5,780 nt of DNA from Chlorobiales bacterium. Its GTDB lineage: Bacteria; Bacteroidota; Chlorobiia; Chlorobiales; Chlorobiaceae. Shown here in pieces: positions 1 through 5,469 of the stretch. The position numbers and the translations under genes are program-made. Under the pieces are notes generated by a model. The model was not told the DNA's origin. It saw only the letters and a program-made list of their open reading frames with translations, and did not search any database. Numbering within the stretch: position 1 is the stretch's first letter; the number at the start of each line of letters is the position of its first letter. The stretch lies in the NCBI GenBank assembly GCA_022360355.1, contig JAKSCY010000197.1, positions 1 to 5,780 on the forward strand. The letters run 5' to 3'.

Positions 1-21
1 AACTGCGAAATCCTGCCGGGC

Positions 22-114
22 AGTGACGAGGGACAAGTAACAAGTACGCGGCAGGAAATACGATACTATTGGCTGTCATTCCACTCGTCACTTGTTATAC
101 CTGTTACTTGTCAC
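22..114. repeat. Mosaic of short direct and inverted repeats upstream of holB
   Basis: Two short modules each occur in both orientations. Module A (CTCGTCACT) is at 84-92, with its reverse complement at 22-30; all 9 bp match. Module B (TGTTACTTGTC) is at 102-112, with its reverse complement at 32-42; all 11 bp match. The inverted copies lie in the order A then B on the left and A then B again on the right, so this is not one simple hairpin; either pair could form, but not both as nested stems. An additional 8-bp inverted repeat (TCCTGCCG at 11-18, its complement at 49-56) brackets the left copy. A near copy of module B with flanking bases recurs before rnhA at 5444-5459, which points to a dispersed genomic repeat. 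No coding sequence is assigned to 1-128. Whether bases 1-24 include the 3' end of an upstream gene cannot be judged. Confidence 0.65.
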
Positions 115-128
115 TATTCCAATACACC

Positions 129-1301
129 ATGAGCTGGCAGAATATTATCGGTCAAAATCTGCAAGTCGGTATTCTGCAGAAGGCCGTGTCATCCGGCCGG
201 CTGGCTCACGCATATCTTTTCGCGGGGCCAGAAGGGACCGGAAAAGAATCAGTGGCTTTTGAGCTTGCCAGAACTCTCAATTGCGAAACACGAGCAGCCG
301 CAAATGAAACAGGTTCATGCGGAACCTGCCGGAGCTGCCGTGATATCGGGAGCTTTATGCATTCGGATATAGAATACGTGTTTCCGGTTGAATCGGCTCT
401 TCTTGAAAAAAATGATCCGGCGAAATCCGAAAACAAACGCATTACCGAAGCCAGGGAACGCTATGAGTCTCTGATCGAGCAAAAACAGCAAAATCCCTAT
501 TTCACCCCTTCAATGGACCGCTCTGTGGGAATCCTTACCGAACAGGTAACAGCCCTGCAGCAGAAAGCATCGTTTATGCCTGCCGAAAAAGGGAAAAAAG
601 TATTCATTATATCCCAGCCTGAAAAACTCCATCCTTCCGCCGCAAACAAGCTGCTGAAGCTGCTTGAAGAGCCTCCGGAGCATGTGCTCTTCATTCTGGT
701 ATCTTCCCGGCCTGAAAGCGTTTTACCTACCATTCGTTCACGGTGTCAAACGCTGAAATTTTCGAGAATAAAACCCGCAGACCTTGATAACTGGCTGAAC
801 ATTGCCCACCCTGAACTTCAGGGTGATACGAGACGGTTTATCACCAGTTTTTCGAGAGGAAACCTCCGTGTCGCGACAGATATCGTCAACAGTTTTACTG
901 AAGGCAATCCGGAAAATTTTGAGGGCATTGCCACCCGGAACAGAGCGATTGATTATTTACGAAAAGTCCTTTCTCCGAACAAGCTCGGTGAGGCAATTGC
1001 CGGAACGGAAGAACTTTCGAGAAATCTCGGGAAGCAGGAGATCATTTCCCTCCTGGCCTCTCTTCTGCTTTTTTTTCAGGATATCTGCCACCGGAAAATC
1101 GACCAGAACTGGACATCATTCAACAACCCCGATCTGGGTGAGGCAATCGACCGTTTCGTTCAGAACTTCACTGATCCTGATTTTTTTGCCATCTCAACGA
1201 CAACAGAAGAAGCTATCCGCTCAATTCAACGTAACGTCAACCCGCTCCTGACCCTTACCGCTTATTCCATACGGCTAAAGAATCTACTGGGACGATCCTG
1301 A
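129..1301 (+). CDS. holB: DNA polymerase III subunit delta' (clamp loader)
   Basis: This 390-residue protein is the delta' subunit of the clamp loader, which with delta and DnaX places the beta sliding clamp on primed DNA. Seen: an N-terminal MSWQNIIGQ start typical of the family; a P-loop at 33-40 (GPEGTGKE) in which Glu follows the Lys instead of Ser/Thr; a zinc-module Cys set at C52, C64, C67 and C70; LLKLLEEPP at about 175-183; and the clamp-loader SRC motif R203-S-R-C206. The degenerate P-loop and the absence of the long DnaX C-terminal domains favour delta' over tau/gamma. It is longer than E. coli delta' (334 aa), largely through a charged segment at about 80-130. The ATG at 129 was chosen because the upstream in-frame TTG at 69 would add 20 residues translated from the repeat element. 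No Shine-Dalgarno sequence is visible. The 3' end overlaps convergent cutA by 18 bp. Confidence 0.93.
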   Translation: MSWQNIIGQNLQVGILQKAVSSGRLAHAYLFAGPEGTGKESVAFELARTLNCETRAAANETGSCGTCRSCRDIGSFMHSDIEYVFPVESALLEKNDPAKSENKRITEARERYESLIEQKQQNPYFTPSMDRSVGILTEQVTALQQKASFMPAEKGKKVFIISQPEKLHPSAANKLLKLLEEPPEHVLFILVSSRPESVLPTIRSRCQTLKFSRIKPADLDNWLNIAHPELQGDTRRFITSFSRGNLRVATDIVNSFTEGNPENFEGIATRNRAIDYLRKVLSPNKLGEAIAGTEELSRNLGKQEIISLLASLLLFFQDICHRKIDQNWTSFNNPDLGEAIDRFVQNFTDPDFFAISTTTEEAIRSIQRNVNPLLTLTAYSIRLKNLLGRS

Positions 1302-1622
1302 CCCTCCGGTTATATCAGCGAGCCATTTAAGGTATCCGGGCAAACCTCCGGTAATGGGAACTCTTATAATTTCAGGAAGATCGTAAGGATGGTGCTCCAG
1401 AATATATGCCTCAATCCTTTCGTAGTGTTTCTCAAGCGTTTTGATCCACAATGCGGTTTCCTGTTCCTTGCAGAGCTTGTTTTCCCAAACATAACGGCTG
1501 CGAACGTCCTGCATGTGGATGCAGGCAGCAAGACGCTCCTGCAGCAATCCCTCCGCAAGGGTTTCTGCAACAGCCGCATCGGGGGCTGTTGTCAGCACAA
1601 GGCAATATGACTCTGTGTCCAT
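1284..1622 (-). CDS. cutA: CutA family divalent-cation tolerance protein
   Basis: A 112-residue CutA1-type protein, a small trimeric ferredoxin-like fold linked to tolerance of copper and other divalent metals; its biochemical role is still uncertain even in well-studied bacteria. Family landmarks seen are LTTAPD at about 10-15, ERLAACIHM at 29-37, YVWENKL at 44-50, LWIKT at 58-62 and HHPYDLPEI at 77-85, followed by YLKWL near 97-101. The Cys of the E. coli VLCTAPD motif, implicated in copper binding, is Thr11 here, while the HHPY histidines are kept. The start is secure: an in-frame TAA lies two codons upstream of the ATG. No Shine-Dalgarno sequence is seen; a 6-bp AT-rich inverted repeat (1626-1631 with 1639-1644) sits just before the start. 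The last residues (GGSGSSQ) are encoded in and near the overlap with holB. It is probably co-transcribed with the upstream peptidase gene, 56 bp away. Confidence 0.9.
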   Translation of the reverse strand: MDTESYCLVLTTAPDAAVAETLAEGLLQERLAACIHMQDVRSRYVWENKLCKEQETALWIKTLEKHYERIEAYILEHHPYDLPEIIRVPITGGLPGYLKWLADITGGSGSSQ

Positions 1623-1678
1623 TCTGAATTAGTTTTTGTAATTCGCTGGCTCCCTGCTTCTGAATTCCGGCTTCTTTT

Positions 1679-2743
1679 CTACAATTCAACCAGTTCCTTG
1701 GTAAAGCGCTGGAAAGGAACCACTCCTCCCTCTTCCATAACCACGGTATCTTCTATACGTACCCCGTATTTGCCCGGCAAGTAAATTCCGGGCTCAATGG
1801 TAAACACCGAACGCAGGGGTAAAATATCATCGGATAATTTTCCGAGACGGGGTTTTTCATGAACTTCAACGCCAACACCATGACCAAGACCGTGCCCGAA
1901 ATGCTCGCCGTATCCGTGTTTTTCGATATAGCCCCGCACCAGGGCATCGAGTTCCTTGCCGGGCATTCCCGGCAGGGCTGAGTCAATGCCCAGTTGCTGT
2001 GCTTCCCTCGTGATATTATAGATCTCCCGGGCTTCTTTCGGAGCTTTTCCGAGAGCGATGGTTCTTGTCTGGTCGGAAGCATACCCCCTGTAGATACAAC
2101 CCATATCGATAACAATCAGGGTTCCCGGCCTGAACCTGTCGGCTCCGGGTTTTGCGTGCGGAAGGGCTGAACGGGGACCCGCTGCAACAACAGGATCAAA
2201 AGCATCCCTTTCCGCCCCGAGACGTCTATGCCGGTAGGAAATTTCCGCTGCAATATCAACCTCCGTTACATCAGGAGAAATCAACGGCAATATCTGCTCG
2301 AGAACCTGCTCACTGATTGCCGCAGCCTGTCTCATGCAGTCTATTTCCATGTCATTTTTCATCGCCCTGAACTCGTAAAAAAAACCATGTACCGGTACGA
2401 TCTCCACTTCATTCAGTTTCTCACCGAGCTGCCTTGCCTCATAAACCGTGACCTCTTCCTCCTGAATGGCCATGCGTTTTCCCTGCAGGTACCCGCCCCC
2501 GACAAAGGAGTCCACGTAGCTGGTTTGTATAATGACGGATTCCATGCCGTCGACCTCCTGCTTTACCTGTTCAGCGTATCGAAAATCCGTAAACAGAAGG
2601 CTGCGATGCGGACTAAGCAACACTCGTGCACTTGAACCGCTGAACCCGGTCAGCCACCTGATAACGTGCAGGTCTGAAACAAGAAAGGTATCGATACACA
2701 GTTGGGACATTTTTTTCAACAACGGTTCAAGTCTCTCCTTCAT
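1679..2743 (-). CDS. M24 family Xaa-Pro aminopeptidase/dipeptidase
   Basis: A metallopeptidase of the pita-bread (M24B) family, expected to cleave N-terminal residues next to proline in the cytoplasm. With the ATG at 2743 it has 354 residues: a creatinase-like N-terminal domain (about 1-120; RWLTGFSGSSAR and TDFRYAEQV are typical) and a C-terminal catalytic domain. All five metal ligands are visible: D213 (VIDMG), D224 (SDQTRT), H288 (in HGLGHGVG), E317 (TIEPGIY) and E331 (RIEDTVV). Histidines matching the active-site shell are H196 (LPHAKPG), H284 and H295 (VEVHE). A longer version from GTG at 2770 adds nine residues; the ATG is preferred because MKERLEPLL fits the usual N-terminus of short YqhT-like members. 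Neither start has a clear ribosome site. Aminopeptidase P cannot be told from prolidase by sequence alone, so no symbol is given. cutA follows on the same strand. Confidence 0.9.
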   Translation of the reverse strand: MKERLEPLLKKMSQLCIDTFLVSDLHVIRWLTGFSGSSARVLLSPHRSLLFTDFRYAEQVKQEVDGMESVIIQTSYVDSFVGGGYLQGKRMAIQEEEVTVYEARQLGEKLNEVEIVPVHGFFYEFRAMKNDMEIDCMRQAAAISEQVLEQILPLISPDVTEVDIAAEISYRHRRLGAERDAFDPVVAAGPRSALPHAKPGADRFRPGTLIVIDMGCIYRGYASDQTRTIALGKAPKEAREIYNITREAQQLGIDSALPGMPGKELDALVRGYIEKHGYGEHFGHGLGHGVGVEVHEKPRLGKLSDDILPLRSVFTIEPGIYLPGKYGVRIEDTVVMEEGGVVPFQRFTKELVEL

Positions 2744-2908
2744 ACTCTTCGACTGATGTAAACGTTTCACCTTGCGCTGTCTATGTTGTTAAAGAACTGT
2801 TATCCACTCTCATCCCGATTCGCCACGTGCCATCCCGGCTCTTCCGGCGTACGTTTTTGAAAATGCCTTTAGTTTGTGTGCGTTGCCATTCTTATTTTAA
2901 TTTATAGC

Positions 2909-2939
2909 TTTAGAAAGTTTTCCCATTCCTATTTGTCAA
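2909..2939 (-). promoter_or_regulatory. Candidate sigma70-type promoter for the peptidase-cutA unit
   Basis: On the minus strand, a perfect -35 hexamer TTGACA (plus-strand 2934-2939) is followed after 19 bp by TCTAAA (2909-2914), which matches 4 of 6 bases of TATAAT. The spacing is longer than ideal and the leader to the peptidase start would exceed 150 nt, so this is tentative. The same spacer (2744-2949) must also serve divergent trpD. On the plus strand only weak candidates are seen, such as TTGCCA at 2883-2888 with TATAGC at 2903-2908 and a short 14-bp gap. No trp leader peptide, riboswitch or terminator is recognisable in the spacer. Confidence 0.25.
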
Positions 2940-2949
2940 CGCTTTTTCT

Positions 2950-4005
2950 ATGCAGTACAAGGAGTTACTTTACAAGCTGCTGGCTGACACGGATCTTTCA
3001 CGCAAGGAGATGGAAGATTGCATGACCGGAGTCATGCAAGGCGAGTTTCCGGATAGTGTTATTGCAGCTATCCTCACCTTGCTTCAGAAAAAAGGAGTGA
3101 CGGCTGAGGAAGTTACAGGCGCATATTACTCGCTTATCTCGAGAGTGCTTCCCGTTCACCTCGATGAAAACGCTGTCGATACCTGTGGCACCGGCGGGGA
3201 CCAGGCAGGAACGTTCAACATCTCTACGGCAGCTGCAATCATTGCGAACGGCGCCGGAGTACGTATTGCCAAACACGGCAACAGGTCCGTCACGAGCCGC
3301 TGCGGCAGCGCTGATGTACTCGCGGCACTCGGCTACTGCATAGATCTGCCGCCTGAAGGAACCGAAGAACTTTTCCGTGAAACCGGTTTTGCGTTTCTTT
3401 TCGCCCCCCTCTACCACCCTTCCATGAAAACCGTGGCACATATCCGCACGGAACTGGGTATAAAAACCATTTTCAACATGCTCGGCCCGCTGGTTAATCC
3501 TGCCAGGGTAAACCGGCAGGTGGTAGGTGTCTTCGATATGCATGTCATGGACATCTATGTTCACACGCTCAAAGAGACAGGGTGCCGCCATGCCCTGGTT
3601 GTTCATGGGAAAACCGAAACAGGAAAAGGCCTTGACGAACCCAGCGTATGCGGCCCGACCTTCATTGCCGAGCTTCAGGACGGCGGAATTATCCGCCACG
3701 ACGTTCTGCCCGAAACATTCGGCCTTTCACGATGGAACATTGCCGACCTGAAAGGAGGCGACAGCCGCCGTAATGCCGACATAATCCTCGGAATCCTCGA
3801 CGGAAGCGCTACAAAAGCCCAGACAGAAGCAGCGTTGTACAGTGCGGCAATGGCCTGTTACGCATCCGGCCTTGCAACCTGCATTGACGATGGCCTGAGT
3901 AAAGCCAAAGGCTCCCTCGAAAGCGGAAAAGCCGCGGCACATTTCTCGCAAATTCTTTCCCTGAATAGTGAAATTGCTGACAAATACCGGACATCGGCCA
4001 ACTAA
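2950..4005 (+). CDS. trpD: Anthranilate phosphoribosyltransferase
   Basis: This enzyme transfers the phosphoribosyl group of PRPP to anthranilate, the second step from chorismate in tryptophan synthesis. The 351-residue length is normal for stand-alone TrpD. Seen: an alpha-helical N-terminal domain (about 1-65), the PRPP loop DTCGTGGD at 77-84, FNIST at 89-93, [17 protein letters not shown] at 108-124 that contributes to PRPP/anthranilate binding, LGPLVNP at 178-184, and the acidic metal-binding pair D229-E230 in GLDEPS. There is no fused TrpG glutamine amidotransferase domain. No other trp gene adjoins it: a peptidase gene diverges upstream and the bchG-like gene lies 62 bp downstream. The ATG at 2950 begins the conserved [12 protein letters not shown]-terminus; the preceding bases (ACGCTTTTTCT) offer no Shine-Dalgarno sequence. 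No attenuator is seen upstream. Confidence 0.96.
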   Translation: MQYKELLYKLLADTDLSRKEMEDCMTGVMQGEFPDSVIAAILTLLQKKGVTAEEVTGAYYSLISRVLPVHLDENAVDTCGTGGDQAGTFNISTAAAIIANGAGVRIAKHGNRSVTSRCGSADVLAALGYCIDLPPEGTEELFRETGFAFLFAPLYHPSMKTVAHIRTELGIKTIFNMLGPLVNPARVNRQVVGVFDMHVMDIYVHTLKETGCRHALVVHGKTETGKGLDEPSVCGPTFIAELQDGGIIRHDVLPETFGLSRWNIADLKGGDSRRNADIILGILDGSATKAQTEAALYSAAMACYASGLATCIDDGLSKAKGSLESGKAAAHFSQILSLNSEIADKYRTSAN

Positions 4006-4008
4006 ATG

Positions 4009-4038
4009 CTTACATTTCTGCAGAAAAACTCGTATAAT
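4009..4038 (+). promoter_or_regulatory. Probable sigma70-type promoter of the bchG-like gene
   Basis: A perfect -10 box TATAAT lies at 4033-4038, and CTTACA (4 of 6 matches to TTGACA) at 4009-4014, with an 18-bp spacer. Transcription would start near 4045, giving a leader of only about 20-25 nt before the ATG at 4068. The -35 box starts four bases after the trpD stop codon, so the synthase can be expressed independently of trpD. This is the best promoter-like match in the window; it is inferred from sequence only. Confidence 0.6.
4015..4026. promoter_or_regulatory. Perfect 12-bp palindrome in the promoter spacer (candidate operator)
   Basis: TTTCTGCAGAAA is its own reverse complement over 12 bp and starts at the base following the proposed -35 box, within the -35/-10 spacer upstream of the bchG-like gene. 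Dyads in this position are commonly bound by dimeric repressors or by spacer-distorting activators. It does not resemble the TGT-N12-ACA site of the purple-bacterial pigment regulator PpsR/CrtJ. The binding protein, if any, is unknown. Confidence 0.35.
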
Positions 4039-4067
4039 TGTTGCTTTGTTTCACGAACCGGTAAACC

Positions 4068-5060
4068 ATGAACGGACGTAACGTGGGCAATACTGAGCTG
4101 AAGCAGAGCTTGCAATCCCAACTGCTCTCGTCGGGGGTAGGAACCGCAAGGGAAAAAGCAATACTGCGAGCTCTTGAAAACGTTAATAAACCGGGGTTCA
4201 GGCTGGAACCGGCGGCGATACTGCCGCTGATGAAACCGGTCACATGGTTTCCACCCATGTGGGCATTTGCCTGCGGTGTAGTCTCGACAGGCGAGGATAT
4301 CGCATCCAACTGGTCGATCCTGTTGCGGGGTGTCATCCTTGCAGGCCCGCTGATGTGCGCCATGTCGCAGACAATGAACGACTATTTTGACCGTGAAGTC
4401 GATGCGATCAATGAGCCCGATCGGCCGATACCATCCGGCAAAATATCAAAGCAGGCAAGCTGGATTATTACCTTCAGCCTTATCTTGACAGGCTTTCTGG
4501 TTGCCTGGTCAATTCACCCCTATGTCATGATAATCGCATTTGTCGGGGTTCTCATGTCCCATGCCTACTCAGGGCCGCCTGTTCGTGCAAAGAGAAACGG
4601 GTGGTTCGGCAACCTCATTGTGGGCCTTGCCTACGAGGGCGTGGCATGGCTTACAGGAAGTTTTGCCATAACACAAGGCGTTCCGTCATCCGAGTCAATC
4701 GCTCTGGCTATCATATTTTCCCTCGGCGCTCACGGTATCATGACCCTCAATGACTTTAAATCCGTCGTGGGAGACAACATCAGAAAAGTTGCATCGATCC
4801 CGGTACAACTCGGAGAGAAAAAGGCCGCCATACTCGCCTCTGTGGTTATGGATATCGCGCAACTTGCCGCAATAGGGATTCTGCTCGCAAAATCGGCATT
4901 TATCACGTCGGGCATAGCAATACTACTGCTTGCCTTTCAGATTCCAATGCAGAAAACCCTGATCGATAATCCTAAAGAAAAAGCGGTCTGGTACAACGCT
5001 TTCGGCACTCTGCTCTATGTTCTCTCCATGATGGTTTGCGCCATAGGTATAAGACCTTAA
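4068..5060 (+). CDS. bchG: Bacteriochlorophyll/chlorophyll synthase (UbiA-family prenyltransferase)
   Basis: This membrane enzyme attaches an isoprenoid alcohol (from geranylgeranyl or phytyl diphosphate) to the propionate of a (bacterio)chlorophyllide, the closing stage of pigment synthesis. The 330-residue protein shows LMKPVTWFPPMWAFACG at 54-70, typical of chlorophyll synthases, the first Asp-rich prenyl-diphosphate motif N104-D105-x2-D108-R109-x2-D112 followed by INEPDRPIPSG, and the second motif N228-D229-F-K-x3-G235-D236. About eight or nine hydrophobic segments run from 58 to the C-terminus. The GAHGIMTLNDFK stretch and the WYN...LYVLSMMV C-terminus resemble BchG. Green sulfur bacteria carry three paralogues (BchG for BChl a, ChlG for Chl a, BchK for BChl c/d/e); BchG is the best guess but the pigment substrate is not certain from sequence. 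The roughly 50-residue polar N-terminus precedes the catalytic core. No Shine-Dalgarno sequence is seen; a likely own promoter lies at 4009-4038. Confidence 0.87.
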   Translation: MNGRNVGNTELKQSLQSQLLSSGVGTAREKAILRALENVNKPGFRLEPAAILPLMKPVTWFPPMWAFACGVVSTGEDIASNWSILLRGVILAGPLMCAMSQTMNDYFDREVDAINEPDRPIPSGKISKQASWIITFSLILTGFLVAWSIHPYVMIIAFVGVLMSHAYSGPPVRAKRNGWFGNLIVGLAYEGVAWLTGSFAITQGVPSSESIALAIIFSLGAHGIMTLNDFKSVVGDNIRKVASIPVQLGEKKAAILASVVMDIAQLAAIGILLAKSAFITSGIAILLLAFQIPMQKTLIDNPKEKAVWYNAFGTLLYVLSMMVCAIGIRP

Positions 5061-5075
5061 TTCAAGCATATTCTC

Positions 5076-5104
5076 TTTTTACATTGAAAAAGTATTAGTA
5101 TATT
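5076..5104 (+). promoter_or_regulatory. Weak candidate promoter for rpmB
   Basis: In the 90-bp AT-rich gap between the bchG-like gene and rpmB, TATATT (5099-5104) could serve as a -10 box, with TTTTTA (5076-5081) as a poor -35 at 17 bp. A highly expressed ribosomal protein gene after an unrelated membrane enzyme would be expected to have its own promoter, but the match is weak. No terminator after the bchG-like gene was found in the gap. Confidence 0.22.
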
Positions 5105-5150
5105 CGGGCAATCATTTTTACAACGAGAATCGAGAGAACAAGAAGCCAAC

Positions 5151-5369
5151 ATGTCAAAAGTCTGCATACTGACCGGGAAACGGCCTAAATACGGAAACAG
5201 TGTTTCACACGCGAACAACCGTACCCGCAAACGTTTCGAGCCGAACCTTCATACGAAAAGAATCTGGGTAGAAGAGGAAAAACGCTGGGTAAAAGTTCGT
5301 CTTTCCGCAAAAGCGATGAAAATCATGTCAAAAACCGGAACCGCTGAACTTGCAAAACTGATCAAGTAG
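5151..5369 (+). CDS. rpmB: 50S ribosomal protein L28
   Basis: L28 is a small basic protein of the large ribosomal subunit. The 72-residue product has the family N-terminus [23 protein letters not shown] (first 23 residues, with C5, the TGK-RP motif and SHANN), then RRF-like [23 protein letters not shown], and [11 protein letters not shown] near 49-59. It is slightly shorter than E. coli L28 (78 aa), lacking the last few residues. Only C5 is present, so this is not the four-Cys zinc-binding form. The ATG at 5151 is preceded by a purine-rich AGAACAAGAAG stretch that may act as a weak ribosome site. It is not followed by rpmG (L33), its partner in many bacteria; instead a terminator and rnhA come next. 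Confidence 0.96.
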   Translation: MSKVCILTGKRPKYGNSVSHANNRTRKRFEPNLHTKRIWVEEEKRWVKVRLSAKAMKIMSKTGTAELAKLIK

Positions 5370-5400
5370 TTTACTGGCAGCACAACGTTGCATATTGCTT

Positions 5401-5434
5401 AAAGGCTCAACTTTCTGAAGGTTGGGCTTTTTTT
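5401..5434 (+). terminator. Rho-independent terminator after rpmB
   Basis: The bases 5401-5411 (AAAGGCTCAAC) pair with 5421-5431 (GTTGGGCTTTT) in an 11-bp stem with two G-U pairs and a 9-nt loop. The stem runs directly into seven consecutive Ts at 5428-5434. It begins 31 nt after the rpmB stop codon and leaves only 35 nt before the rnhA start. Confidence 0.88.
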
Positions 5435-5443
5435 GTCTTCTTC

Positions 5444-5459
5444 ACCTGTTACTTCTCAC
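5444..5459 (+). repeat. Second copy of the short repeat, just before rnhA
   Basis: ACCTGTTACTTCTCAC matches the pre-holB copy at 99-114 (ACCTGTTACTTGTCAC) at 15 of 16 positions. It ends 10 nt before the rnhA ATG; the holB copy ends 14 nt before its ATG. The two copies share orientation and position relative to the genes. They lack a purine-rich ribosome-site sequence, so the role, if any, is unknown. Confidence 0.55.
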
Positions 5460-5469
5460 CATCTGATGA

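Noticed and set aside
22..114. CRISPR array
   Set aside because: The repeats are too short, occur in mixed orientation, have no regular spacers and no cas genes nearby.
69..128. N-terminal extension of holB from a TTG codon at 69
   Set aside because: The 20 added residues are translated from the repeat element and do not resemble delta' N-termini; MSWQNIIGQ at 129 is the family start.
802..1251. A 149-codon open frame overlapping holB in another frame
   Set aside because: Low-complexity Ser/Arg-rich translation with no domain, inside the conserved holB frame.
129..1301. Assignment as dnaX (tau/gamma)
   Set aside because: The P-loop is degenerate at the Ser/Thr position and the C-terminal DnaX domains are absent.
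2228..2635. A 135-codon open frame on the plus strand opposite the peptidase gene
   Set aside because: Its sequence is a complement shadow of the conserved M24 gene and shows no family features.
2998..3699. A 233-codon open frame antisense to trpD
   Set aside because: It lies entirely opposite a well-conserved gene, is Cys- and Arg-rich without any recognisable domain, and is explained by codon bias of trpD.
5075..5092. Terminator after the bchG-like gene (CTTTTT paired with AAAAAG)
   Set aside because: The stem is almost entirely A-T, is not followed by a T-run and would be too unstable.
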